Source: an uncultured Burkholderiales bacterium (GTDB lineage Bacteria > Pseudomonadota > Gammaproteobacteria > Burkholderiales > Burkholderiaceae_C). Taken from it: a stretch of 23,692 nt of DNA. Positions 13,214 through 21,267 of the stretch are shown here, piece by piece (position 1 is the stretch's first letter; every line of letters begins with the position of its first letter). Made by a program: the position numbers and the translations under genes. The notes under the pieces are model-generated. The model was not told the DNA's origin. It did not search any database and saw nothing but the letters and a program-made list of their open reading frames with translations. The DNA lies in NCBI GenBank assembly GCA_903856995.1, contig CAIODK010000138.1:1-23692 (forward strand), in the 5' to 3' direction.

Positions 13214-15379
13214 ATGAAGACCACCCAAATTTATCGGAACTTAAACCGTCACCATTCGCTGACAATTGGCATGTACCTGTGCCTCAGCGTTTACCCTTGC
13301 TCGGGCCTGCATGCACAAACGGCAACGACCGACCTCAAAGAAATCGTTGTGCAAAGTGGTCGTTTAGAACAAAAGCAATTTGATGTGCCGGGTTCGGTTT
13401 ATGCCATTGATGCGGAGACTATTCGAAACTCAGGTCCGCAAGTCAACATCTCTGATGTACTCAATCGCGTTCCAGGCGTGGTGGCCCTGAACCGCAACAA
13501 CTACGCACAAGACGTACAAATCTCGATTCGTGGCTTTGGCGCACGCTCTGCGTTTGGCATTCGCGGGATTCGCCTCATCACGGACGGCATCCCTGGCTCT
13601 ATGCCCGACGGCCAAGGCCAAACCTCCACCGTCAGCATGACCTCCACCGATCGCGTGGAAGTGCTCACGGGCCCGTTGGCCCAGTTGTACGGCAACGCAT
13701 CGGGGGGCGTGATCCAAACCTTCACGCGTGAAGCGGGCGACAAGCCCGAGGCACAAATGCAGATGTATGCCGGCTCCTTCGGCATGACCCGTACCGATTG
13801 GCAAGTGAGCCAACGCAGTGGCAACGTCGGGCTCGTGGCTGACTACAGCACCTTCGCCATCGAAGGCTACCGCGCCAACAGCGATACGCGTCGGCAGCAG
13901 CTGAACAGCGTCATCACCGTCGACGCGAAACCTGACACGCGCATCAAGTTCATCGTGAACATCTTTGACATGCCTTACGCCAAAGATGCTCTGGGGTTGA
14001 CGGCGACACAGCTCGCAGCGGACCCCTCCAAAGCTGGCAATGGTGCGATCTTGGGGCATACACGCAAAACTGTGACGCAACAACAAACGGGTGCTGTGAT
14101 TGAACACACGGTCAACAGTGACTTGAAGTTTCAAGGACGCATCTATGGTGGTAACCGAAGCAACTTGCAATACCAAGCGTCCTCTGCCGTCCCTGCGACG
14201 GCTGTAGGCACATGGACTGGACTCGAGCGTCAATTCGAAGGTGCGGGCTTGCAAGTCAGCGGTCGAACACAAGTTTTTGATGCACAAAAAATGAATTGGA
14301 TCATTGGCGCAGACTTTGACCACGCAAAAGAACAACGCAAAGCGGGTGCAACCAATGCGGGCGAGAAAACAGGTGCATCGACTCGTAACGAACTCAATGA
14401 GGCACGCAACCAAGACTACTTTGCACAAGCCAACTGGTCGCTCGGTGAGCGCTACACATTGACAACTGGCGCACGCCAAAGCAACGTGACGTTGAAAAGC
14501 CGTGACGATATGACAACGGGTGTCGATGGCTCAGGGTCTGTGAACTATTCCGCCACAAGCCCCGTTCTTGGACTGACATGGCATGCGCAAGACAACCTCA
14601 ACGTCTACGTCAACCAGGGCAAGGGATTTGAAACGCCCACCATGTCTGAAGTTGCTTACTCAGGCACTAACCTGAGCAGCTTCACTGAGAAATTCAACCC
14701 CACGTTACTAGCGTCCCGAAGCAAGCATCTGGAGATTGGCACGAAGTGGTTGCCAACGCGTAGCTCGCGTATTGATGCTGCTTGGTTTCGAATTGACACT
14801 GAAAACGAAATTGTGTCTACGTACTCGAATGCAGGAAAAACCACCTACACAAACGCGGCACAAACCAAACGCGATGGTTTTGAATTGGCTTTCCGAAATC
14901 AATACAACGCCCATTGGCGCAACCAAGTTTCAGCGACCTTCATGCATGCAACGTATGAATCAGGCACTGCTAGCTACAGCCCCACGAATGGCAACAACTT
15001 ACCGGCCATCCCCAAGCGCCAGCTCTTTACCTCGCTGCAATGGTCTGAAAAGGGCTTTGCCACGGCGGGACAAAAACCAACTTTGGGCTTAGAAGCAGGC
15101 CTAGATTTGATAAGCCGATCCAGCATGTGGGCGAACGACGCCAACACAGCCACAGCGTCTGACTACGCCTTAGCCTCCGGCTACGCACAACTCAACGCCC
15201 GCATTCGCCAACGCTACCAAGTGGGGTCTGCACGAGTTGAGACCTTTGTGGGCGTCGACAACCTGACCAACAAAGACACCATCAGCTCGGTGATCGTGAA
15301 TCAATCGAAACAACAATATTTCGAACCCGGTTTGCCACGCTCATGGATCGTGGGTGTCACCAGCCAAATCCCACTTTGA
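13214..15379 (+). CDS. pqqU: TonB-dependent receptor, PqqU/YncD-like (PQQ uptake)
   Basis: Outer-membrane TonB-dependent receptor of 721 aa. It has a signal sequence ending near LHAQ, a TonB-box-like LKEIVV, a plug domain (about residues 55-170) and a 22-strand barrel ending in a C-terminal region VGVTSQIPL. The plug segments NYAQDVQISIRGFGARSAFG and GIRGIRLITDGIPGSMPDGQ, then GQTSTVSM, and the late segments KGFETPTMSEVAYS and DTISSVIVNQS..QYFEPGLPRS correspond closely to E. coli YncD as I remember it, now known as the PQQ receptor PqqU. Its place in a PQQ dehydrogenase island supports PQQ as ligand. The start at 13214 has a poor Shine-Dalgarno; ATG 13271 is less likely because it shortens the signal region. 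It is first of a five-gene operon; the next gene starts 12 bp after its stop. Confidence 0.85.
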   Translation: MKTTQIYRNLNRHHSLTIGMYLCLSVYPCSGLHAQTATTDLKEIVVQSGRLEQKQFDVPGSVYAIDAETIRNSGPQVNISDVLNRVPGVVALNRNNYAQDVQISIRGFGARSAFGIRGIRLITDGIPGSMPDGQGQTSTVSMTSTDRVEVLTGPLAQLYGNASGGVIQTFTREAGDKPEAQMQMYAGSFGMTRTDWQVSQRSGNVGLVADYSTFAIEGYRANSDTRRQQLNSVITVDAKPDTRIKFIVNIFDMPYAKDALGLTATQLAADPSKAGNGAILGHTRKTVTQQQTGAVIEHTVNSDLKFQGRIYGGNRSNLQYQASSAVPATAVGTWTGLERQFEGAGLQVSGRTQVFDAQKMNWIIGADFDHAKEQRKAGATNAGEKTGASTRNELNEARNQDYFAQANWSLGERYTLTTGARQSNVTLKSRDDMTTGVDGSGSVNYSATSPVLGLTWHAQDNLNVYVNQGKGFETPTMSEVAYSGTNLSSFTEKFNPTLLASRSKHLEIGTKWLPTRSSRIDAAWFRIDTENEIVSTYSNAGKTTYTNAAQTKRDGFELAFRNQYNAHWRNQVSATFMHATYESGTASYSPTNGNNLPAIPKRQLFTSLQWSEKGFATAGQKPTLGLEAGLDLISRSSMWANDANTATASDYALASGYAQLNARIRQRYQVGSARVETFVGVDNLTNKDTISSVIVNQSKQQYFEPGLPRSWIVGVTSQIPL

Positions 15380-15391
15380 TCTAGGACCCAC

Positions 15392-16339
15392 ATGAAACTT
15401 TTTCAACTCTTCGCCGTGGTGTGCGTTGTCAGCGCACTCAACCACACCGCATTCGCAGCCGGCCAAGTGTTTGTCACCAACGAGGGCACGGGCGATGTAT
15501 CTGTCATCGACAGCAGCACCGACACCGTGGTGCAAACGATCCCCACCGGCGGTAAGCCGCGTGGCTTAGCTTTGTGTCGCAATGACGTGCATTTGTATGT
15601 GAGCAACCAGAATGGTTCGCAGCTGCAAGCCATCCACACGCAGACGTTCGCGATTGACAAAACACTGACCCTCGGCGAGTCGCCAGAGGCGGTGTATTGC
15701 TCGCCCGATGGCCAGTGGGTGGCGGTGGCGAACGAGGGCAGCAACAGCGTGAGTTTTATTTCCACGACGCTTTGGAAACTGGTGTTTTCGATCCCCGTAC
15801 GCGGTAAAAACCCAGAGCACGCGGTGTTTAGCCCAAACGGCAAACTGATGCTGGTGTCTGCGGAAGAGGCGGATCAAGTCGATGTGATCGACGTGTCCAA
15901 GCGCAAGCAAATCGCGAGCATCCGCGTGGGCAACCGTCCTCGTGGCATTGCCTTCAGTCCCGATGGGAAGACCGCCTATGTGGCGGTGGAGACCGACAGC
16001 TTGCTGGTGGCGATTGACATGCAAAAGTTAGCGGTGAAGGGCTCACTCACGGTTGGTACACGGACCAATGGTTTGGCCATGCACCCCAATGGCAAGTGGT
16101 TGTTCGCCAGCAATGGCGGTGACGCGAATGTGGCCGTCATCGACACGCAAACGTTTGCAGTGCACACCAAAGTGCCGGTTGGCTTGCGCCCCTGGAACAT
16201 GGCCGTGACAGCAGACGGTGCCAAACTTTATGTGGCGGCGGGACGCAGCCACGCAGTGAGCGTGATTGACGCGAACACATTCATCGCGCTGGGTTCCGTG
16301 CCTGTTGGCAAACTGCCTTGGGGCGCTGCCGCGAATTGA
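15392..16339 (+). CDS. PQQ-associated periplasmic beta-propeller (YVTN repeat) protein
   Basis: Exported beta-propeller of 315 aa with a signal peptide (MKLFQLFAVVCVVSALNHTAFA). About seven repeats of the YVTN type can be seen, such as VFVTNEGTGDVSVIDSSTDT, LYVSNQNGSQLQAI, VAVANEGSNSVSFI, and LYVAAGRSHAVSVIDANTF, each with a P-G-P-R/W-G turn. Proteins like this are known from PQQ-dependent catabolism clusters; their exact role is unsettled, and binding or handing over PQQ or a partner protein in the periplasm is a guess. AGGA lies five bases before the ATG. It is the second gene of the PqqU operon and ends 4 nt before the cytochrome b561 start, so co-translation is likely. Confidence 0.88.
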   Translation: MKLFQLFAVVCVVSALNHTAFAAGQVFVTNEGTGDVSVIDSSTDTVVQTIPTGGKPRGLALCRNDVHLYVSNQNGSQLQAIHTQTFAIDKTLTLGESPEAVYCSPDGQWVAVANEGSNSVSFISTTLWKLVFSIPVRGKNPEHAVFSPNGKLMLVSAEEADQVDVIDVSKRKQIASIRVGNRPRGIAFSPDGKTAYVAVETDSLLVAIDMQKLAVKGSLTVGTRTNGLAMHPNGKWLFASNGGDANVAVIDTQTFAVHTKVPVGLRPWNMAVTADGAKLYVAAGRSHAVSVIDANTFIALGSVPVGKLPWGAAAN

Positions 16340-16343
16340 CAGC

Positions 16344-16910
16344 ATGGAAAACACACCTGTCGATATCCCTTTAGAAGCGTCGCCTCACGGCGCGCGCTAC
16401 ACGCGAACCGCCATCGCACTGCATTGGTTGTTGGCGATCGCCATCCTCTACCAACTCGGTCTCGGGGTTTGGATGGAAGGCATTCCGAAGACACCACCAG
16501 GGCTGCGTGCAGAGTGGTTCAACTGGCACAAATCCATGGGCATGGTGTTTGGTCTACTCATCGTGATGCGCGGCATTTGGCGGCTGACGCATCGACCACC
16601 CGAACTACCAGAGTCTCTGCCGCGTTGGCAAACGTGGGCGGCAAGCGCCAACCACACCTTGATGTATGCCTGCATGTTGGCGATGCCATTGAGCGGATTT
16701 TTGGGGTCAAGCTTCACGGCTTACCCGATTAAATTTTTCGGTACTCCGCTGCCTCGTTTGTGGGAGGCCTCGGCGGATATGAAGGTCGTCCTCGGCACTG
16801 TCCACACCGCTTGCAGCTACGCGTTCATGCTGGCTATTGCCGTTCACATTCTTGCGGCAGTGTGGCACGGCCTGCGTCGCCATGGCGTGTTGCAACGCAT
16901 GCTGCCATGA
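16344..16910 (+). CDS. Cytochrome b561 family membrane protein
   Basis: Inner-membrane di-haem b protein of 188 aa with four hydrophobic helices (about 23-43, 63-80, 101-120, 148-175). Candidate haem ligands are H27 (ALHWLL), H62 (NWHKSMG), H154 (VHTACS) and H168 (AVHILAA), the usual pattern of prokaryotic cytochrome b561. These proteins exchange electrons between the quinone pool and periplasmic partners. The start at 16344 is 4 nt after the previous stop, with little Shine-Dalgarno of its own, so it depends on coupling. Its stop overlaps the histidine kinase start (ATGA, 16907-16910). The close coupling to a sensor kinase raises the possibility that it informs the kinase about redox state, but this is inference. 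Confidence 0.9.
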   Translation: MENTPVDIPLEASPHGARYTRTAIALHWLLAIAILYQLGLGVWMEGIPKTPPGLRAEWFNWHKSMGMVFGLLIVMRGIWRLTHRPPELPESLPRWQTWAASANHTLMYACMLAMPLSGFLGSSFTAYPIKFFGTPLPRLWEASADMKVVLGTVHTACSYAFMLAIAVHILAAVWHGLRRHGVLQRMLP

Positions 16911-17791
16911 CACCCACTACTGCACCCCCCGCATGGCGCGACTTAGCGCGCATTGCCATGCTCGTCAGCTCTTTTTGGCTGGTGGCGATGCAATTTGAAT
17001 TGTCTGAAACTCTCTCACTTTGGTTGCAACGCTACGAACACTTTCAATTGGATGAGGTGCCGTTGACGCTGTTGGTTTTGTCCTTGTGTTTGGCATGGGT
17101 AGCCTTCAGGCGCATCGCCGAAGTGTCTGACTTGCTGGCCTCTAACCGTGACCTGACGCAAAGGTTGATGACGGTGCAAGAAGATGAACGCCGCATCTTG
17201 GCGCAGGAGCTGCACGACGAAGTCGGCCAAGCCTGCACAGCCCTGCGCATTGAAGCCGCCTACATTGCCAAGGCGATCCATACCCATCCCGACGCCGCAC
17301 TCGCATCCGCCCACCGCATTGACCAATCGTCTCTGCGCATGCACAGTTTGGCGCGTGACATGTTGAAGCGTTTACGTCCACCCAATTTAGACAGCCTCGG
17401 GTTTGAAGCCAGCCTGATAGACCTGTGCCAGAGCTGGCAACAACACTGTCGTATTCAGTGCCACACCCTCATACATGATGTCCCCGACGGCTTGCCTGAT
17501 CACCTCTGCACCAGTCTGTACAGAGTTACCCAAGAAGCGTTGACCAACATTGCCAAGCATGCGCAGGCCACGCAGGTTTGGGTGGGTCTCCACATCACCC
17601 AAGATGTGCTGACCTTGTCGATCACAGACAACGGCCAAGGCCTGCTGCATACCAACACCGTGACGCACGGCTTAGGCCTCATCGGCATGCGTGAACGCAT
17701 TGCCAGTCTGCACGGGCGCCTCCATTTTGAGGATGCCCAGCCAGGGCTTCGCATCCATGTACAAGTACCTCTGCCTGAGGTGCACACATGA
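16907..17791 (+). CDS. Membrane sensor histidine kinase, NarL/UhpB (HisKA_3) type
   Basis: Histidine kinase of 294 aa. Two hydrophobic segments (about 15-30 and 50-68) with a short periplasmic loop between them leave almost no room for an external sensor domain. A coiled linker leads to the dimerisation domain with the phosphorylated H103 in AQELHDEVGQ, and then the ATPase domain with N214 (EALTNIAKHA), DNGQG (241-245) and HGLGLIGMRERI (from 254). This is the class that pairs with LuxR-type regulators, as in the kinases that control exa/ped ethanol oxidation genes. It overlaps both neighbours by ATGA, so cytochrome b561, kinase and regulator should be made together. With so small an external part, the signal may be sensed in the membrane or through the cytochrome. 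Confidence 0.92.
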   Translation: MTPTTAPPAWRDLARIAMLVSSFWLVAMQFELSETLSLWLQRYEHFQLDEVPLTLLVLSLCLAWVAFRRIAEVSDLLASNRDLTQRLMTVQEDERRILAQELHDEVGQACTALRIEAAYIAKAIHTHPDAALASAHRIDQSSLRMHSLARDMLKRLRPPNLDSLGFEASLIDLCQSWQQHCRIQCHTLIHDVPDGLPDHLCTSLYRVTQEALTNIAKHAQATQVWVGLHITQDVLTLSITDNGQGLLHTNTVTHGLGLIGMRERIASLHGRLHFEDAQPGLRIHVQVPLPEVHT

Positions 17792-18429
17792 TTCGCGTTT
17801 TACTGGTCGATGATCATCCCGTTGTCAGGGCTGGCTATGCACGCCTGCTTGAGTTAGATGACGGCATCAAGGTTGTGGCAGAAGCGGCTTGCGCCATCTC
17901 GGGCTACATTGCTTTCCTACAACACCGACCCGACGTCACCATCACCGACATCTCCATGCCGCACCTCAGCGGGCTTGAGCTGCTGAGAAAAATAAAACAA
18001 CGTGACCCCGCGGCCAAAGTACTGATGTCGAGCATGTACGACAGCCACACGCTCATTCGAAGTGCACTGGATGGCGGCGCAACGGGTTTTGTGACCAAGA
18101 ACTCTCCACCAGACAATTTGATCGTAGGTGTGAAGGCCGCATACAACGAGCGGCAATACTTGAGTGACGACATCGCCCTAAGCCACTTCGGCAAAACGGC
18201 TGACGAAGAGGCTGATCGAATTTCGCAATTAAGTTTGCGTGAGCTTGAAATTTGGCGTCTGTTAGCGCAAGGCTGCACAGCCGCGGAATGCGCCGAGCGT
18301 TTGAACATCAGCCTGAAGACGGTGGCCAACAACCAAACCCAGATCAAAGAAAAACTAGCGGTGATCAACACCGCGGCGTTGGTCCACATGGCCCAACGCC
18401 ATCAGCTGATCGATCAGTATGTCAATTGA
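17788..18429 (+). CDS. Response regulator, NarL/FixJ (LuxR HTH) type, AgmR/ExaE-like
   Basis: DNA-binding response regulator of 213 aa. The receiver domain (1-120) has the acidic pocket DD at 8-9, the phospho-acceptor D54 (ITDISMPHLSG) and the conserved lysine in FVTKNSP. The output domain carries a LuxR-type helix-turn-helix (about 150-205: LSLRELEIWRLLAQGCTAAE, then CAERLNISLKTVANNQTQIK). It is partner to the kinase it overlaps. Related regulators (AgmR/ExaE/PedR) control quinoprotein alcohol dehydrogenase genes in pseudomonads. It has no AAA+ domain and so should not act at the sigma-54 promoters of this island; its targets may be sigma-70 promoters such as those of pedF or genes outside the window. 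Its end overlaps the end of the convergent TonB receptor gene by 8 bp. Confidence 0.93.
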   Translation: MIRVLLVDDHPVVRAGYARLLELDDGIKVVAEAACAISGYIAFLQHRPDVTITDISMPHLSGLELLRKIKQRDPAAKVLMSSMYDSHTLIRSALDGGATGFVTKNSPPDNLIVGVKAAYNERQYLSDDIALSHFGKTADEEADRISQLSLRELEIWRLLAQGCTAAECAERLNISLKTVANNQTQIKEKLAVINTAALVHMAQRHQLIDQYVN

Positions 18430-20770
18430 AGCTGTGGCGCATGCTCAGCCACACGCTGCGTGGCGCGCCTGGGGCGACGAACATCGAGTGCTGCTCGCGC
18501 GTTGAACTCGACACGAACTGCTGACCATTAGCACTGAATGCAGCGGGCCCCAACTGGCCGGCTGACGCATAACGACGATTGAATAGGTTCATCACATTCA
18601 ACATCCACTTGGTGTCTCTGGTGGTCTTGTAGCCCGCATTGAAATTAACCACAGCGTAGCCAGTTGTGCGGCCAGAGCCTAAGTGCTCATCACCATCCGC
18701 CGCGTGTTGGTTGTTTTCATTGCCGCGGGCATACATGCCACTGAAGGCCGTCATGCCAAGGCCCGTGTTCCAGGCTTCGCTCCATGCATAGTCGGCATAC
18801 AACTTCAACATGTGCTTTGGCGTTAAGGGAATGGTGTTGCCAGGGTTGATGGAAATGTTGCCACCGGTGTTGGTGCTGTTTGAATCACCACCTAAATCTT
18901 CTGAACTTTGGTAAGTTGCTTTGAGCAAGGTGTAGTGCGCCGCCAACTTGAGCGGACCTTGCTGGCTATTCAGCCCCAGCTCTAGCCCTTGACGCTGTGT
19001 TTTGCCGAAGTTTTTGAAGTAACCAAATGAGCTTGCATTGGGAGCGGCAACAAACAAAATGTCATCTGCACTTTGCGCATGGAACACGCCAGCCGTCCAC
19101 TGCGTTTGACGTGAGAATGCGCCACGCAAGCCCGCCTCCCACGTCTTGGTTACGACTTGCTTCAACGGTGGATCACCCGCCATGGCGTTGGGCAGCTTGC
19201 AAGGATTTGCAGGATCAGCGCAGCCAAGCTCAATCGAAGTGGGCGTGCGATTGCCTTCGTTGTAGCCTACATAACCGGTCAGTGCGGGTGTCCATGCGTA
19301 AGTTGTACCAATCGCAGGGTTGAAACGCTGAAACACATAGTCACCGTCCAACGAACCTGCGCCACCACCGGGCAAGATTTGGTCGTTATTCACAATGTGT
19401 GTGCGGTTGTAACGGCCAGACATCGTGACATGCCAATTGTTGCGAATCGACACTGTGTCCGTTGCAAAGAGGCTCCATGTGCTGGCTTTGCCTTTGAGGT
19501 GCACATTGGGATCAAGCTCATCGACAAACGCTTGCGTACCCGTCACGCTACGGTCTGCGTTAATGTAGCCAAACTCGCTCGATTGTTTGAAATCCGTACG
19601 GTTGCTGTCGTAGGCTAAGCCTGTGGTGAATTGGTTTTTATAGCCAGCCAAGTTGTCCAGCAAGGTCAGCTGCCCCGAAAAACCGTAGTTTTTTTGTCGC
19701 GTTTGGCTGCGGTTTTTTATGCCTGTGCACTGCTCATGTGCGTCGCCACCACCGGGACTTGCCGCTTCCTGCAAACAAGTTGCGTTTGGAAATGCATCTA
19801 CAAAATCAATTCCTAATGCACCGTCATTCAAATCACCGTTCAAGGTCCGTGTACGCATGCTGCGGTAATACGCATTGCCCGCCAACAAGGTGGTGTCGTT
19901 GACCACTTGTTTTCCTGTGAGATTCAGCAACGTAGAACGATTGCGCGTTTCGTCAGGCTTGGTGTACACGCTGCGGTAGTCATTGGCCAGCATGCGCTCT
20001 TCTTGCATGCCATTGCCTGTGAGCGCGTTGTTCGCGTGGCTCAAACTAAGTGCCACATCAGTCGCGCCATCTTTCCAACCCAACTTACCAAAAACTTGGC
20101 GCACACGCGAGGGGGATGCATCGCGCCAACCTTCTTCGTTGAACACATTGCCCGTAGCAAACCAATGCAAACCTTTATCGTTGCGGCCGCCATGCTCTAG
20201 TTCTACTGAGCGACGCTGCCCCGAACCGATGGTGGTTTGCACAGAGGTGCCAGCATGCGTCAAACCTGATTTGGTTTGCACGGCCAACGCACCGCCCAAG
20301 GTGTTCAAACCAAAAATGGGGTTGGAGCCGGGCATGAGGGTCATGTTGGCAATGGCTGAGCGGGGCATCAAGTCCCAGCTGACCACATCGCCAAAGGGTT
20401 GGTTCATGCGCACACCGTCCATGTAGACAGACAAACCTTGCGGCGTGCCCAGCAGTGGTGATGCTGTGAAGCCGCGGTAGTTCACATCCATTTGGTAGGG
20501 GTTGCCTTGCACCTCATTCACATACACGCCGCCTAAGCGTTGGTTCATGAAGCTGGACAAATCCAAGGCTTGGCTGTTGGTCAAATCTGAGCTGTTGGCG
20601 GTTTGAACTGCCGAAGGAATTTCGGACAGTGGCTGCGAGATGCTAGGGATGGGCATAGTGCCCACGATTGTGACAACGGGTAATTCAGCTGCGCCTTGCG
20701 CCCACGCGTTGCAACCTGCGCAGACAGACAAAACAGCCAATGAAACCAAGGATGGACGAGGCTTTTTCAT
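18422..20770 (-). CDS. TonB-dependent receptor, ligand unknown (second receptor)
   Basis: Outer-membrane receptor of 782 aa with signal peptide (ending AWAQG), a TonB-box-like PVVTIVG, a plug with VNYRGFTASPLLGTPQGLSV, YMDGVRMNQPFGDVV and LNTLGGALAVQTKSG, and a 22-strand barrel ending SVWLSMRHSFN. It is clearly distinct from the PqqU-like receptor. The ATG at 20770 has AGAAGG five bases upstream. A palindrome of the island's type (20843-20859) lies 73 bp upstream of the start, suggesting common control. In organisms with lanthanide-dependent alcohol dehydrogenases, TonB receptors for lanthanide chelates occur near such genes, which makes a metal chelate a possible ligand here; I cannot exclude iron siderophores or others from sequence alone. 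Confidence 0.88.
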   Translation of the reverse strand: MKKPRPSLVSLAVLSVCAGCNAWAQGAAELPVVTIVGTMPIPSISQPLSEIPSAVQTANSSDLTNSQALDLSSFMNQRLGGVYVNEVQGNPYQMDVNYRGFTASPLLGTPQGLSVYMDGVRMNQPFGDVVSWDLMPRSAIANMTLMPGSNPIFGLNTLGGALAVQTKSGLTHAGTSVQTTIGSGQRRSVELEHGGRNDKGLHWFATGNVFNEEGWRDASPSRVRQVFGKLGWKDGATDVALSLSHANNALTGNGMQEERMLANDYRSVYTKPDETRNRSTLLNLTGKQVVNDTTLLAGNAYYRSMRTRTLNGDLNDGALGIDFVDAFPNATCLQEAASPGGGDAHEQCTGIKNRSQTRQKNYGFSGQLTLLDNLAGYKNQFTTGLAYDSNRTDFKQSSEFGYINADRSVTGTQAFVDELDPNVHLKGKASTWSLFATDTVSIRNNWHVTMSGRYNRTHIVNNDQILPGGGAGSLDGDYVFQRFNPAIGTTYAWTPALTGYVGYNEGNRTPTSIELGCADPANPCKLPNAMAGDPPLKQVVTKTWEAGLRGAFSRQTQWTAGVFHAQSADDILFVAAPNASSFGYFKNFGKTQRQGLELGLNSQQGPLKLAAHYTLLKATYQSSEDLGGDSNSTNTGGNISINPGNTIPLTPKHMLKLYADYAWSEAWNTGLGMTAFSGMYARGNENNQHAADGDEHLGSGRTTGYAVVNFNAGYKTTRDTKWMLNVMNLFNRRYASAGQLGPAAFSANGQQFVSSSTREQHSMFVAPGAPRSVWLSMRHSFN

Positions 20771-20842
20771 GGAAACCTTCTAAAAACAAAACTTAAATAG
20801 CAAGGCCAAAAGCGACCGTTGTTACATGGTTATGAATTTAGT

Positions 20843-20859
20843 TGTTCCACTTTGAAACG
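20843..20859. promoter_or_regulatory. Predicted activator site E upstream of the second TonB receptor
   Basis: TGTTCCACTTTGAAACG differs from site C at one position. It lies in the 108-bp gap between the DUF1232 gene and the TonB receptor gene, nearer to the start codon than sites B, C and F. A matching sigma-54 promoter is not convincing here (best candidate has a TTGCT -12 but a poor -24). Confidence 0.6.
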
Positions 20860-20878
20860 CATAGGGAAGGGTTCCCGC

Positions 20879-21262
20879 TCACAGCCAAACGCTGGCTAGG
20901 TAAAACCCTAGCAACACCCAGATCGCCACAAAGCACACCGCGGCAATTAGGCTGCGGGGTTTGGCTAACAAGGCATCGGCCTTTGCGCGGGCGTCAGTCA
21001 GCACCGCTTCGGGCATCCAGCGCATGACCAGCCACAAACCCAAGGGCACGATGAGCAGGTCATCCAGATAGCCCAGCAGGGGGATGAAGTCGGGGATCAA
21101 ATCAATCGGACTGAGCGCGTAGGCGGCTACGCCCCATGCCAAGATGCGTGCGGCCAAGGGGGCCTGTGGGTTGCGCGCAGCAAAGTACACCGTCACCACA
21201 TCGCGTTTGATGCCCTTGGCCCATGTTTTGAGCCGGTTTAGCCAGGCGCTTGGCTCGGCCAT
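20879..21262 (-). CDS. DUF1232 (YkvA-like) small membrane protein
   Basis: Protein of 127 aa with the DUF1232 core AAYALSPIDLIPDFIPLLGY followed by LDDLLIVPLGLWL (about 46-80), and a C-terminal hydrophobic helix (about 105-125, SLIAAVCFVAIWVLLGFYLA). The family is widespread and of unknown function; it is thought to associate with membranes. The start is 5 nt after the rpe stop, so both are on one transcript. It marks the right-hand border of the alcohol island. Nothing else about its role can be read from context. Confidence 0.85.
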   Translation of the reverse strand: MAEPSAWLNRLKTWAKGIKRDVVTVYFAARNPQAPLAARILAWGVAAYALSPIDLIPDFIPLLGYLDDLLIVPLGLWLVMRWMPEAVLTDARAKADALLAKPRSLIAAVCFVAIWVLLGFYLASVWL

Positions 21263-21267
21263 GGCGC

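Noticed and set aside
13430..14479. Long reading frame of 349 codons on the minus strand
   Set aside because: It lies wholly antisense to the PqqU-like receptor gene, has no recognisable domain and no Shine-Dalgarno, and the plus-strand protein is clearly a family member.
20799..20814. Possible sigma-54 promoter before the second TonB receptor (CGCTTTTGGCCTTGCT on the minus strand)
   Set aside because: The TTGCT -12 is good but the -24 lacks GG; not enough to call.
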